64,000 nucleotides of DNA from Dermanyssus gallinae (taxonomy: Eukaryota; Arthropoda; Arachnida; Mesostigmata; Dermanyssidae): contig QVRM01006418.1 of NCBI GenBank assembly GCA_003439945.1, forward strand, positions 1-64,000, given 5' to 3'. Positions 1 to 11,395 of the stretch are shown here, in pieces. The notes below the pieces were generated by a model. The model made no database searches. It was not told where the DNA came from and saw nothing but the letters and a program-made list of their open reading frames with translations. The first letter of the stretch is position 1. Every line of letters begins with the position of its first letter. A program made the position numbers and the translations under genes.

Positions 1-1190
1 GATGGCACGTAGAATTCCCGGGTTAAGTCACGCGCGTGTCGCTTGATTTTTGTAGAAAGCAGCGTCCGTTAGCAGCGTGGGCATAGACAAGCATCGGTTG
101 CCTGCGGCAATGTCTAAAGACATGGCGCCAAATAGAGGATGCCACCACCACGCCAGTAGCGAAAACGCGGGAAGTGCGCACTAAATGCGCGGGCATCTAT
201 GATATACAGAGCCCATGAAATGTGCCCCTATACATCGTAAAAGCCACCAGCTTCAGACCACGCCGCCAGTCTTTGGTAGACCAGTTGGTGCCTAAAGAGT
301 TTTGCTTGTTTGCTGGATCGCATGGGTAGGCATGCGCTCCTTCTTTTATGGATTCTTTACGAACACCGCTATTCGTTTCGAGACTTCTTCTCAGCAGTAG
401 TTTCTTGAATACGCCACCGATGATGTTATACTGATGTTCTATACTTGTGTAACTCTTTTTTCTTACTCTCATCATATATATATTATATATATATATATAT
501 ATATATCCATCTGAGCTTCACGGTGCATTTCAACTAAATATGTAACCCAGAAAAAACACAACCTTTATCTGTCTTAATAACTAGTGGAACCTATTTCGCC
601 TCCACATTCCCCTGTCGCTGGCGGTTCACTCTGATGTAAGAGTAGTCGGTGTGTATGCTATAGACGCAACTTTCTTCTGCTCTCCTCGCGCGAGTTTATT
701 TGTTTCACTCCCTAGTTTGTGTGTTAAATGTAAATAAACATATGTGCATTTTAAAAGATAACGTGACAATTCATTTTATTTGTTTCTCTCTTGCTCTCGT
801 TTCTCTTTTCTAGCCACCGCTATCAGTTGTCGTATAAACTTTGATTCATGCCAATAAACTAACCTAAAGGCACGGACCTGTCAAGCAACCCAGACGTGCA
901 TAATTACATTTTGTAAGTAATTGCTAAAATAGAGATCCAATGACATACACGGCAGAGAGTGCATAGGCAACTCTCTCATCTCTAGCGCGTGACTGAAGCG
1001 TTAAGAATTTGGGGATTTTCTTTCCTGCGGCTGCCTCCTTAATATATGCGTAGTATTATGCCGAACAACAGCGCCATTCCTCTAAGTGCTAAAGATTCGA
1101 TACAAAGACAATTTTTATATGAAATTGCAAGTTCGCAAAAGTGATTCCATAGTGTAGCGTATCATTTAGTATAATACGTGACGTGCCGCA
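1..1190. other. Gene-free duplicated sequence
   Basis: No coding region or RNA gene is supported here. The sequence is moderately AT-rich with an (AT)n array at about 475-506. The matching stretch in copy B is 32774-33980. Short open frames on either strand have no family resemblance and are not conserved between the two copies because of single-base indels. Confidence 0.6.
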
Positions 1191-1194
1191 TACT

Positions 1195-1256
1195 ACTTAG
1201 TTTTTAGCTCAGGCGAGCTTGACCATACCCTTGCGTTTTGGACACAAAAATGATGA

Positions 1257-1292
<36 letters not shown>

Positions 1293-1790
1293 TGCATGTA
1301 TGCACTCACACCCAATATGGCCATAGGTAGATTTGAGTTACTTTGTCAACCACAGATGTCAGCTCCACCAATTTAGTACCAAAATAATTCACTAGAGATG
1401 CACGTTCCTCGGACATATTGGTTGGGCGCGCGCGTAATGGAAAACAATTTTGAAACCTGGGCGTGAAAGTTCAAAGATGCGAAAGTAAAGTTATAATTTT
1501 GCAGCTCTTCTTAATATCACAATAATCATTGCGCTGCTAATATCGGGTATATATCCGATATGTTCGGTTTTTCATTGAAGAATGCGTTCTCTCACAATCG
1601 TGCATTTTGTAAACGTATGTCGGAACAGCCACCCTAAAATACAATAAAAAAACTGTTAAAACATTATCCTACTCCTATACGAGGCATTTTTCGCCCTCCT
1701 TTCCATGGGCAAAAATGATTTTTCTCACCGAGCTTGACATATCCTAGCGTTTTGGACACAAAAATGTTAACATCCCGTAATATTATATAT
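1195..1790. repeat. Solo arm of a Tc-like long inverted-repeat element (copy A)
   Basis: The segment from about 1290 to 1785 matches 20340-20800, the right arm of the dead Tc3-like element, in the same orientation: it begins at 'gcatgtatgcactcacac' and ends at 'cgttttggacacaaaaatg'. A second copy of the outer end ('gagcttgaccata' then 'ttttggacacaaaaatg') is at 1215-1250, just before an (AT)n array. No transposase lies beside it. It is best read as a remnant or non-autonomous copy of the same family. The copy B equivalent is 34000-34605. Confidence 0.65.
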
Positions 1791-3667
1791 ATATATATAA
1801 TATATGTGTGTTTCTTGATACAACACGATAATCGATGGGTATAACTGTTAGTCTATCCGATGTACTTTGATTATACAGCTCCTACTTTATTAGGAATTGA
1901 CTCAGGGAGGTTCTATTATGTCCTAGCCTGGGCGTTTTAAGTGATCAGTATCAGGTTTGTACTTTTGCTCACCTTGACTAAGCCGCGTGGCAGCGTTCAC
2001 GTATCTTGCCTTATAAGAGAAACTTCAAGTACTACTTTAAAGCACTAGGGAGTGTTTGAGGACTGGAGGCCATTTAAGCTATTTCCTGATTGCGGTACAT
2101 TACTGTGTTGCACTTGATTAAAACGTACATATGGTTGACGAATTACAAGCAAACCACTATTGTGCTAATCCTAAATAACTCAGAAAGAATGGATATCAAC
2201 TTAATTTGTAGATTTTTATTATCAGATTTAAAAAAGTGTTCTGGTCCTTTCCGTAATTGTACATGCTACTTCGGCGAGCACAAAGCGACCTCACACAGTC
2301 CATCACTTTAAAGACAGACACGTAGGTATAAGCGCAAATGACTTGTCTGCCCTACGGATCTGCGGTGTTCAAAATGGATATGAAAAGTCGCACACTATCT
2401 AGCACTATATTGCTTCTGTTCATTTATTCTGGCATACATGCGATATTTTATTGCTATAAACATCGGCAATGGTTTGTAGTACCTACAGTGAAGGCCGTGC
2501 CTGCGCGTGTGCTTCGACAGGCTAAGCCACTGGGAACATTTTGTGTAATGTTATATATAAAAGAATTCCTTTTAGGTCCATTCGTTACGTTATTTATTCT
2601 CAACTCTGGCATTCCATAGCACCTTAATTGTTACTTTAGTGGTGTAAAAGCTCTACGTCTTTTTGGAAAAAAAAAGTATATAGACTCACACAAGATAACC
2701 AGTACAGCTAAGCATAGTAACTTTGTTTTCTTGTACCACAAATTGTAGCTTTATTAAGTATGGCATAAAACTGGGCGAGTCGTACCGGGAGCAAACCTGT
2801 GACGTCTGCGTAAAATCGCCCGCTACCATTTGTTGTTTTTATTAACACTGCATTGTTTAGTTTGTAATGCATTTTACACATGGACACATATGTGTCAATA
2901 TTTGCAAAACGTTTTTAAACTTTACTACTCTAAAAGCCAATAATAGTTTGTCATCTTTTTTTTGTCATTGAGCGATGTATATATATATATATATATATAT
3001 TGACAACAACTATTTGGAAAATCGTCTGTAAGAAACGCAAACGCGCATTCCGCTGTGCGTCTGACATCTGATGTTTCAGTGACGTCTTTTGCATGTTTAC
3101 CAGCAATGGCGGGTCAACATTAATAAAGCTAACAAACAATAGAATTCAGTAGTCCAGAAACGTGGTGTTTTAAGCTGCATATATGAAGCAATGTTACAGG
3201 CGCATATTCCAAGCGTAACTTTACAGTCCAGAATAAAAGGTGGCCGACAATACTTGGTGACACGAGACTGACAGCAGTAGCGTAGAATGCCGCAACAGGT
3301 CCAACCGTTCCATACGATCAGGATAGACTCACCAAGTTAAAAAAAAAAACAACTGACTAATTAGCTTAAAACTTTATTTTTCTGCATCAAAACGCTAAAA
3401 AGTTATAGACTGGGCTTAAATCATTTCCAACAAGAGCCACAGTCGGACCTTTGTTGTGGTGTGCGTGGGTGTATGCATATGACCTCTTGTACTGCATCAT
3501 GAGTTCGTACTTCAAGGAGGCCAGATAACAGATGTTTTCTTATTTTGTCTACTTGTGACTTTGCACGCTATCTATTCTATTCTCATCCGGCAGCATTCGA
3601 AAACGTTGATATTTTATGTGGGCACAATTTGCCAACCTCCTTAAGACAGCGTTTACAACGTAAAACG
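1791..3667. other. Gene-free duplicated sequence
   Basis: No gene is recognised. The stretch contains an (AT)n array at about 2977-3000. Two open frames at 2090-2311 and 2338-2619 show no recognisable domain and are broken or altered in copy B (34910-35490), so they are not called. A repeat-derived origin is likely but not shown. Confidence 0.55.
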
Positions 3668-3732
3668 TACTTCGGTGGTACACTTCGGGTATGTACGTAA
3701 AATTTACACACCCGAAGTATACCATCGAAGTG
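3668..3732. repeat. 23-bp imperfect inverted repeat (hairpin), copy A
   Basis: Left arm 3668-3690 and right arm 3710-3732 are reverse complements apart from about four mismatches. The core is ACTTCGGGT paired with ACCCGAAGT, with a 19-base spacer. The same structure is in copy B at 36459-36523. It may be the end of a palindromic repeat; no function is evident. Confidence 0.7.
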
Positions 3733-3852
3733 TTTCATCTTTTTCCTAATGCATAATATGCATTCCTGGAATGTTTAAAACACCAGGAGCAGAAGAATTA
3801 AATTAATTGAGCAGAAGAGAAGCCAACTATGTTTGCTGTTTCATGCTCTCTT

Positions 3853-3888
3853 CCAGTGTCATGCTCTTACCGACTGAGCTAGTCGGGC
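3853..3888 (-). pseudogene. tRNA-Lys-like 5' fragment (copy A)
   Basis: On the minus strand the sequence starts GCCCGACTAGCTCAGTCGGT and runs to the start of the anticodon stem, matching the acceptor and D arm of animal tRNA-Lys closely. The A box is intact apart from one inserted base. The anticodon loop, T arm and 3' half are absent, so this is a fragment, not a gene. It lies beside the site where N2 inserted in copy B. Confidence 0.75.
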
Positions 3889-4500
3889 TATTTAATTGGT
3901 GGAATGCTAAGCTACGTTAGTGCAGTAATGGAGTAAATGCTGTCAGCCAACTCTATCAGGCATAAACAAAGTATTAAATTGACAACGTACAGGTCTTCGG
4001 TAAGTACGTATTTATTTACCTTCGTTTTCTGTCACGGGTGCGTTGTATTTACCCTTCAATCTGCTGTAACGGCGCGAATATATTCCATTCGAGCTGAATT
4101 AGTTAAACTTACAAAACTCGGTCGAAAGGCCAATATCTAAAATGAATCAACATGGCGAATATTAAACGTGCATTGCTATTGTTAGTTCTAAAACGTGAAC
4201 GTTGTAAACATGACACGGCTAATCGGTTACTATATTATGACGCTCTTGTAGCTAGAGCACGTTTATAACCTGCGTTCCGTAGAGTAATTATTATAATGAG
4301 CCTGCTATGTTCTGGCATACTACATACCAGCCGGTAGGTAGGACACCCGTTTTAGACGTTCTAGTGGAGAGGCATATTACCTTCGTTGTCAATAAAGAAT
4401 ATTCGCACTACAGCACTGCTGCAAATAAGCTTACTTCAATACATTCAATTCACAGAAGGAATGCCGTGTTTTGATTAGATAAAATACGCGTTCAACGTCG
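3889..4500. other. Gene-free sequence before the gypsy relic, with a copy-A-only segment
   Basis: About 155 bases at 4332-4488 are absent from copy B, where the flanks 'cataccagccg' and 'ttcaacgtcg' are adjacent (about 42006-42022). The extra piece contains an AATAAA-type signal ('caataaagaat'), and could be part of a long terminal repeat or simply lost from B. No matching direct repeats were found, so insertion and deletion cannot be told apart. Confidence 0.5.
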
Positions 4501-4572
4501 TTTGGTAGTGGCTGATGATCCAAGAGCGAAACAATTCGAGCTATTTAAGGATTATTGTATTACGGACAAACA

Positions 4573-5257
4573 TGTCACTACACATGAATGCTAGCGTTTT
4601 CCTTCGACCTATGTACGTTAAGCTGAACTGGTTGTCCGAGCAAGCTGTTGTGTCTGGCCAAGTTCAGGTGGAAACACGGTGTGTACAGTTCACGTACATA
4701 TTAGTAGCGACGAAGTGGTTACGAACTGACCGACCCTTCTTCAAGCCTTACTTCTACTTTCGAAATCGGCAGGATGCCATAGTTCAAACGGCAACAAGTT
4801 TACCTGCTACGTCTGAAGGACGTGCCTGCTACTGCTACAACTTCTACTACGACTACTTCTTTCGGCAACTATGTCGCTCGTAAGAAGAATTCCACGATGG
4901 AAAAAGACGGAAGCATCATATAAAACGACCCGAGCATTGCTACACTTCGAGAGTATTATGGAAGAAGAGATGCCGTGGTCTACATATCGGTATCGCTTTC
5001 GTGAATTCATTGCGCTTAGCGAGTACCCCGAGAGCAAACGTGCTCTAGGACTGCTCAACCACCTTTCATTTAAAGTGTACCAGAAGCTGCGGGACCAGGT
5101 ATTTCCAGATGATCCATCAAAGAAGACGTACGAAGAACTTCTGGCTGCCCTGGACCTCCTCTATACCAGAGGTACATCAAAGTGGGTAAAAAGAGTTGAG
5201 TGCCAAGCTCTAAAGCAAGAGGAAGGTAAACAAATTAAAGACTTCGCGCGCAGGTAA
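4573..5257 (+). pseudogene. Ty3/gypsy gag, 5' part, frameshifted (copy A)
   Basis: The conserved part, about 4980-5257, reads as a gypsy-type capsid: residues FREFIALSEYPESKRALGLL, then KLRDQVFPDDPSKKTYEELL. It resembles the family pattern in which a block on subunit loss is followed by a 'LRDL..P..P...TYEEL' block. In copy A about 95 bp around 4955-4968 are deleted relative to copy B (42495-42605), and the upstream part is in other frames. The gag frame ends at a tRNA-like insertion that begins at 5258. Gag would form the particle; this copy cannot. No intact LTR was recognised. Confidence 0.75.
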
Positions 5258-5455
5258 CCGAGCAAGATGGCTTAGTGGCAAAGCCTTTGCCTTGCACTCG
5301 GGATTACAGGGTTCGAGACCCAGACCGGCCACTCTTAAATTGGTTTGCATGGTTTCCAATTTAGATAAAGTAAATGCCGGAGTGGATTAAAATTAGCCAT
5401 GGCATGAAAAAACCGTACACGGGCAATAGCCTTACGGAAAATTAAAAAAAAGCAT
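5258..5455 (+). repeat. tRNA-derived insertion inside gag (copy A)
   Basis: Between the two halves of gag lies a sequence with pol III promoter boxes: an A-box-like TGGCTTAGTGGC at 5268-5279 and a consensus B box GGTTCGAGACC at 5310-5320, spaced as in a tRNA with a long variable arm. An A-rich tail ('aaattaaaaaaaagc') precedes the resumption of gag at about 5456. It is therefore a SINE or a tRNA pseudogene, not a working tRNA gene, because the acceptor stem is not formed. The same insertion is at the same place in copy B (42894-43090), so it predates the duplication. Confidence 0.72.
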
Positions 5456-5984
5456 GAAAAGAAAACGGAACAATGCGAATGGCCAATGGAATTCCTAACG
5501 ACAGTACTGCTAGTACAGTTCACCAACGGTGTCAAGGACGACCACGTAAAAGATCAGGTCTTGCACAAGGCAGACACTTTCAGGACGCTGGACGATGCAC
5601 TCAAGAAAGCAAAGTCAGTGTTCATGCGAAAAGAACGGTTGACTGTAAACAAGGTAGTCACTGGTACACAGCAGCGGGGAGCTAAGCTACCTTAGAAGAA
5701 GCAACCGACATGTAGTTCGGTGTGTTCAGGCAGTGTGTTCAGGCAGGATGGACATTACAGCTCCGGCTCGCGCTAGCCATTGCCTGGTGCCAGGTCACTG
5801 CTATCGCTGTAGGAATCCTGACCACAAAACTGACAAGTGTCCGCATATTAAGCCGACGTGCAATTCATGCGGGAAAACTGGACATCTAAAGGGTATCTGT
5901 CAGCAACGACAGCTTGGTGGTAGTCCAATCAACAGTTTCAAAAATAAGAGGAACGGAGCGTTTGCGGTACACGTTCAACAATAA
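5456..5984 (+). pseudogene. Ty3/gypsy gag, 3' part with two zinc knuckles (copy A)
   Basis: Gag resumes with FLTTVLLVQFTNGVKDD and KDQVLHKADTFRTLDDAL, then a frame change leads to two CCHC knuckles at about 5800-5895: CYRCRNPDHKTDKC and CNSCGKTGHLKGIC, both of the C-x2-C-x4-H-x4-C form that binds genomic RNA in nucleocapsids. Both knuckles are intact here; in copy B the second has a stop codon. Frameshifts mean no continuous gag exists. Confidence 0.8.
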
Positions 5985-6039
5985 GGTATGAGATTCGTAA
6001 AACCAGTACATACTATTCGAACAGTGAGACTCGACGTTG

Positions 6040-6213
6040 ACCCATTACTCAGTGGACAGTAGCTGTGGAGCCACTGTAATGCCACTCTCTCGTTTCTCGG
6101 CGGTTATGCCGAAATTCGTACATCATGAGCCGGACATTACGTTAAAAGTGGCGAATGGCAACGAGGTGAAACCACACTCGTTTGTGGAAGTTCCCGTTAA
6201 GTACCGCTAGTAG
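6040..6213 (+). pseudogene. Ty3/gypsy aspartic protease remnant (copy A)
   Basis: In one frame the sequence reads a stretch beginning DSSCGATVMPLSRF and continuing VANGNEVKPHSFVEVPV. This is the retropepsin pattern, D-T/S-G followed by a hydrophobic strand, with the usual middle 'VANG' strand. The active-site triad is not a clean DTG/DSG. It sits between the zinc knuckles and the reverse transcriptase, the normal gypsy order. Copy B has the same at 43660-43830. Confidence 0.6.
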
Positions 6214-6963
6214 AACAAAGTTGTTGCGGCTCTACCTAGTCAACGACCCCCAATTTTCGATGTTATTCGGCCGCGATAGGATGAAGGCCCTGAGATGGGG
6301 GCAGCTCGAAGTTCATCGAAAAGAAAGCGAAGTGAGTGACATACTTTCTGCATACCCCAAGCTCACTGCACCAGGGATTGGCACACTACCAGCAGTACAC
6401 GCACTTACAGTCCAGTTCAAAGACCAGCCGAAACCAGTGAATTTCAGACCTCGAAGAATAATACCCTATGCCCTCGCCGAAAACGTCGAGAAGGAGTTAC
6501 TGGCAATTGAGAAGAAAGGACTAATACAGAAGGTCGATCACTCCGACTGGGCGCACCCAATCGTTCCGGTAACTAAAAGTGACGGCTCAGTACGCATCTG
6601 CGCGGACCTCAAGGTTGGCTTAAACCAGCAAGTTAAGCCACTTAAGTATAAGATGTCGGTATTTTCAGTCGGCATTTATGCATGTGAAAATCGACCCGGA
6701 ACACCGGAAATACTTCGCGATTACTACGCCATTGGGTATTTTTCAACTGACTCGAATGCCATTCGGATACGTGAATGCACCCTTCATCTGGACAGTGGCG
6801 GAACACCGAAAACAACTAAAATTACTACTAGAACGACTGAACAACAACGATTGACGGATAAATGTTGGAAAGAGCAAATTCTTACAATAGGACATCGTAG
6901 CAAGATTGCCGCAGAAAAAAAAAAGTTCCAGTACCAACGAACGTTTCATAATTCAAATCGTTC
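6214..6963 (+). pseudogene. Ty3/gypsy reverse transcriptase lacking its catalytic box (copy A)
   Basis: The frame shows NFRPRRIIPYALAENVEKEL, then KKGLIQKVDHSDWAHPIV and KSDGSVRICADLK, the classical N-terminal part of gypsy RT. It then breaks: relative to copy B, 13 bases are missing at about 6675, shifting the frame before the 'HVKID' segment. In both copies the sequence jumps from NAPFIW directly to AEHRKQLKLLLERL, so the segment that carries the YxDD active site is gone. The enzyme cannot be active. The loss is shared by both copies, hence older than the duplication. Confidence 0.82.
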
Positions 6964-7695
6964 TTGGAGCTAGTACAATTTGACGGCTTGTTCGTTTGCG
7001 GATTTGCGGACATCGCGTCTCCCCTGTATCAACTACACAAGCAGGATGCCGTATTCGAGTGGAACGAGAAATGCCACCAGGCATTTAACAGTATTAAAAG
7101 CCTATTGGCGTCGGATACCGTACTGATGATGTCCGACCCAGTGCTTACAATTGTGCTGGCTACTGACGCTTCTCCAGTAGGAATCGCTGCGGTGCCCTCA
7201 CACCGTCTTCCAGATGCTACCGAAAGACCTATAGCCTACCACTCTGCAACTCTCCCTGAGACAGAAAAGCGATATACTCAGCTCGACCGTGAAGCACTGG
7301 CAATCAAGGAAGGCGTGCGGAAATTCCAACTTTACTTATTCGGCAGACGTTTTTTTCTTGTGACGGATTCAAAACCGTTGACGAGAATTTTAGCTCCGTC
7401 TGCGAAGCTTCCCGCGCTAACTGCAGCAAGACTGCAACACTAGTCGATACTCCTACAAGCGTTCAATTTTGACATCGAATATCGTCCGTCGAAAGACAAC
7501 GGCAATGCAGACGCGTTGTCGCAACTGCCGAACAAATCGGAGGACTTGCCTACCGCAGTTTGCTTGGCCGACACCGATATGTTTCATTGTGCGCTGGCGC
7601 CAATAAACGCGTCAGCGGTCCAGGAGGCCACCCAAGCAAACGCAGCGAAGTTGTTTAGTGGTCCCCCATGGGTATGCGAGCGAATGGTGGCATAA
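6964..7695 (+). pseudogene. Ty3/gypsy RNase H domain (copy A)
   Basis: The frame reads AVFEWNEKCHQAFNSIKSLL, the RT-RNase H connection, and then the RNase H acidic residues in context: LATDASPVG, LDREALAIKEGVRKF, LVTDSKPL and, after a stop codon at 7441, NADALSQLP. RNase H removes the RNA strand during reverse transcription. All four acidic positions are visible, but the frame is interrupted. No integrase follows: the homology stops near 7695. The element is thus 3'-truncated. Confidence 0.82.
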
Positions 7696-7744
7696 AACTG
7701 TCGGGATGATTTTTCTCACGTGATAAATAAATGCCCGCACATGT

Positions 7745-7783
7745 AAATAAAGACATATCTGGCACTCAGATATATCTTTATTT
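7745..7783. repeat. 17-bp stem hairpin, copy A
   Basis: AAATAAAGACATATCTG is followed by five bases and by an almost exact reverse complement, with one mismatch. The same hairpin in copy B (45355-45387) has a perfect 14-bp stem. It lies just past the end of the gypsy relic. Confidence 0.7.
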
Positions 7784-8524
7784 ATCTAATATTTATACTT
7801 CTCTATCTCTATCTCGATCTATAGTATCTTTATTACAAATGCGGTTCATTAGCAACATATATTCTAGTTTCATTAAAATAAAAAAAGTATGAACTCTGCA
7901 TTTTATAGGCCAGATCCGTATCCCCCATATTAAGGCCTCATGAACTACACAAGATATATCCAAAACTGAGTTCTAATCTCCGAGGTGACACTAGGTTTTG
8001 ATTCTTCGTGTAGGCATCTTTGAAATACTGCAAGTTGGGCAAAACCGGTGAAGCCGTTTCATGTTCTAAACTGGGCTGCCATATAGCCCAGTTTAGTATA
8101 TGAAACATATATATGGTCGTAATAACCAAACCTAATAAAACATTTGACAACAAACAATTTGAAACTATAAGAGTGTATGAGAGCAACATAAAGCTTGGCA
8201 TAGAAGTGAAACTTTGTAACAAGAAATAACCCAAGTTACACATCGCACACACTAAACTCAAGCTAGTTTCGTAGCAAGCTTGAGGTTCGCGCAAACCCTG
8301 GAAACAACGTATCCGTCACGAATGTAGCTAGAATCGATAACACTTATCACATAAACCCTGCATTTAGGTACAATAAGTGTCATGCCATTTTTCTCTTACT
8401 GCGACATTATACACAAAATCGCGGAAGCCTCTAAGCGGAAGCCCCTATTATGTGGCTCTTTTCGGTGCGGCAATATATAAGCTATTTATTTAGTGCTACG
8501 GTTGCCAGCATCTGTGCGTATATA
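7784..8524. other. Gene-free stretch with a strong hairpin
   Basis: No gene is supported. At 8056-8106 there is a two-part hairpin: an outer 7-bp stem GTTTCAT/ATGAAAC and an inner perfect 11-bp stem TAAACTGGGCT/AGCCCAGTTTA with a 7-base loop. It is identical in copy B at 45670-45720. A minus-strand open frame across 7938-8294 has no family resemblance and is truncated in copy B. Confidence 0.6.
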
Positions 8525-9536
8525 CAGGGTCATTCGTATCAAAATGTACTTCTTTCGAGGTTTGATAGAGCTCGGCAAGAAAATAATTTTTCCCTATGGA
8601 GGGAGGACGCGAAAACGTCTTGTTTAGGAGAGAGAGTGAAGTTTATAAAGGTAGTTATTCTGCTGTTTTTTTCCTACATAGTTGTGCAAAATCTACGTTT
8701 GCGGGAGAACCAGTCAACGCACGAAGGAAACAATTATACCGGCGTGTTTGGCGTGGCAAAATGTACGTTCAAAAGACTACTCTCACGCAATAGCAAATTT
8801 AATACCCACCATTTTCGCACCAAAGTGATGGTGCTGCGTTACGTAGCTGCCAAGTAACTAAGCTTTTTCGACAGTCATAGTTGTTATGTTTTACGTGCAA
8901 GTTTTCACGTTCAGAACCGCAACATTTTGCCAAGATGTTTCCGCCCCCTCCTTTCGCTAGGAAAAATTATTCTCTTGCCGAGCTCTACCAAACCTCAAAA
9001 TATGTACCTAACTTTCTCATACGCCCTATGCAAGTATGCGTGCCTTTGCTTTCGATATGGCCATCGAAAAAGCTTAGTTACTTGACAACTACGTAACGCA
9101 GCACCATTACTTTGATACGGAAATGGTGGGTATTAACTTTGCTATTGTGTGAGAGTGGCCTTTTAGACGTACATTTTTGGCCGAATTGGAAACATTTTAC
9201 GATTTTTTACGAAAAGGCGTTAACGTAACATATCGACTTTTTATGACTTGCATTAATCTGGCTATTCGCTTTTTGCTACGCAGCTAATAAAGTGTCTTCC
9301 GTTGCGCAGAATTTTCCGCCAAACACGCCGGTATAATTGGTTCCTTCATGCGTTGGTTCTCCCGCAAACGTATATTTCGCACAACTATGTAGGTTAAAAA
9401 AGGCAGAATAACTACCTTTATAAACTTCACTCCCTCTCCTAAACAAGACGTTTCCGCGTCCTCCCTCCATAGGGAAAAATTATTTTCTTGCCGAGTTCTA
9501 TCAAACCTCGAAAGAAGTACATTTTGATACGAATGA

Positions 9537-9540
<4 letters not shown>
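8525..9540. mobile_element. Foldback element with long inverted arms (copy A)
   Basis: Left arm 8525 to about 8870 and right arm about 9070-9540 are near-perfect reverse complements over more than 300 bases, starting with CAGGGTCATTCGTATCAAAA on the left. The ends are flanked by TA, the right one by an (AT)n array, as expected for a Tc1/mariner-type target. The left arm lacks about 136 bases that the right arm has. The middle (8900-9060) holds another partial arm. No transposase is encoded, so it is non-autonomous. The outer ends resemble the Tc3-like arms at 1290-1790 and 20340-20800 ('GAGCTCGGCAAGAAAATAAT' against 'GAGCTCGGTGAGAAAAATCA'), which suggests related families. Confidence 0.85.

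Positions 9541-9584
<44 letters not shown>
9540..9584. repeat. (AT)n array
   Basis: An uninterrupted AT dinucleotide run abuts the right end of the foldback element. It is missing at the corresponding point in copy B, where the end of the element has been lost. Confidence 0.95.
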
Positions 9585-9587
<3 letters not shown>

Positions 9588-10853
9588 AAGTTGCAGGTTT
9601 ATTCTAAAAGATTCATCTTCCAAGTGCCCTTAGCGCGCTTTTCTATTCGAATGTCCTCGACACGTGCATCATATTTTCCTTAGACCAGTTGTGCATACCG
9701 TCTTCGTCGGACGTACTCCCAATGCGGGCGCGAAACGATAAAGAGGCATTAGTGGCGCGTAATAAGCGTATTCATACAACTCGTTTTCGGCGACAAATTG
9801 CTAATAATCGAGTTAATCATAAGATTTTCGTTGCCGCTTTTATTGTAAGTTATCTCTTAATCGTCTTCAACCAACCACGCTGGAACTCCCCAGAGCTGCA
9901 AGTAGGGTGCGTACCCTCTGGAATTGCATATTTGGCAAATACCCGGAAAGCCAGAGAAGAGTCACTTTTTGGTTTTTAATTATATAGGGCATAGCTAATT
10001 GTTTTAGGGTCCAATCGATATCAGCCTCTGGTCGGCTCTTTTGTAGAATTTCTCCAGCTTTGTTGAAAGATGCTGCGATTTTTATGTGAGTGTTTTACAT
10101 GATTTTTTTCCACAGATTGGGAAAAATGTACAATATTCTATTTAATATCACAACAGCCTCGTAATGATACTAATCTTAAAAAAACGCTTCGTGCTGTGCT
10201 CTTTCAAGCGAGGAAACTGCATTGCACTCATTTTTTGTCGTGAGAGGGAAAAATGCTTTTACGCACACCCAAAGCGGGTAGTGTGGGGATCAATGCCAAT
10301 GTTGTTGGTATAATACACACTGAAAACCTCTCACCTAAATGGCCTCAGGAAGAGGCGAGGAGCTGGAAACGTTCTTTAATACTACTTCAATGGCATTGCA
10401 CTCACTGTTGTGATATATTATACATAGACCATAACATTATTTACAACTCATATGTCACAGGGTTTTTAATAAGCATCTTCCTGGCACAAAAGGTGATAAA
10501 AATCGTGCAACAGCACAACAGGCGGTTATGTGCCTATTTATCATGTCCATGCTCTTTCATTCTGGCCTAACCATTCTATCTGCCGTATTAAAATGTCTAC
10601 ATTGGTGTTTGGAAGCTCAAACTTTTGCTTTTGAGCTGTTCAACGAGTTGTGGAGTAAGTATCATACAGCAAATTCGTGAAACGGTTGTACGCGAACCTA
10701 TGCAAACTCAGTACCCGTTACAGGAATGCTGATGAGGATACCTGATCGAGTGCACCTAGTTGAGCCGAGCTTAGCTTTGCACCACACAAGCTGGATCCCG
10801 TATGATGCAATGGACTCTATTTTTATATCGAATAGAGCTAACGCTGTTTTAAT
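9585..10853. other. Gene-free duplicated stretch
   Basis: An open frame at 10253-10570 (105 residues) is intact in both copies, but five of the seven differences between them change the protein and no domain is recognised, so I do not call a gene. The remainder shows no features beyond scattered AT-rich runs. The equivalent in copy B is about 47060-48206. Confidence 0.55.
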
Positions 10854-11120
10854 CTAGATCATCTGTGGCTTCTTATGAGGTGTCGCCGCAATCAAGGCTT
10901 TTTGGGACCTCCCCTCTAAGTGTGCAGCAAATGTCTTGGCTAAGGGCGTCACTGTGACACCGAAATTGGTGCACTTATTCACATAGTTCGGGTTCTGTCC
11001 ATTTAACCTTAGTGTGTTGGTTAAGGCCAGCCTGCCCGCGTACCTGAACTTAATGACTTCTGTATTCTGCATATTTATTTTAAGGCCTACTACGTTCACA
11101 TAAGCCGACAAAATAGCCAA
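10854..11120 (-). pseudogene. Antisense LINE reverse-transcriptase fragment (copy A)
   Basis: The minus strand reads VGLKINMQNTEVIKFRYAGR and YVNKCTNFGVTVTPLAKTF, then AAHLEGRSQKALIAA and KKPQM. This aligns with the thumb region of N2 RT (MGLSINWQKTVAVKFRRGGR, FVNKFTYLGVTITSNGSSF, KNPQM, at about 40625-40875). It is a short 5'- and 3'-truncated piece of the same clade. A SINE lies immediately upstream on the same strand (11140-11395). The copy B counterpart is 48207-48473. Confidence 0.85.
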
Positions 11121-11139
11121 CGCCTGTTGCAGATGGTAT

Positions 11140-11395
11140 CAAAAAAATGTTTGGGCTGACCTTCAGCCAAGATTTAACGTCCACGAGACTGCTTTTTGCA
11201 TTGCTCCATAGACGGACGCCTACAAATACACATGTGCAGCGGTGGGGCTCGAACCCGCGCACCGCGCAATCATACTCCTGATATGTTTAAACACAAAAAA
11301 TAGATCCCACACCCGGGATCGAACCTACGGTCGAACACACCGGAAGCCAGGAAGTACTGCGCACTGGCTACCCAAGTCACGCCACCACTCAATGC
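11140..11395 (-). repeat. tRNA-derived SINE (copy A)
   Basis: Read on the minus strand: a tRNA-like head with 'GTGGCGTGACTTGGG' (A-box region) near 11385 and a B box AGGTTCGATCCCGG near 11320; a second B box GGGTTCGAGCCCC near 11255; then a tail 'GTGGACGTTAAATCTTGGCT' with the hairpin GGCTGAAGGTCAGCC (11154-11168) and a T-rich end. The two B boxes suggest a dimeric head. Relatives with the same head and tail lie at 62610-62832, and a tail-only copy at 63108-63180. SINEs are transcribed by pol III and mobilised by LINE enzymes. Confidence 0.75.

Noticed and set aside
5258..5335. A functional tRNA gene
   Set aside because: A and B boxes are present but the acceptor stem does not pair, and the sequence interrupts gag at the same place in both copies. 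It is better read as a tRNA-derived insertion.
10253..10570. 105-residue open frame intact in both duplication copies (also 47606-47923)
   Set aside because: Five of seven differences between the copies change the protein, there is no domain, and no homologous family is recognised. This is what neutral drift of a chance frame looks like.
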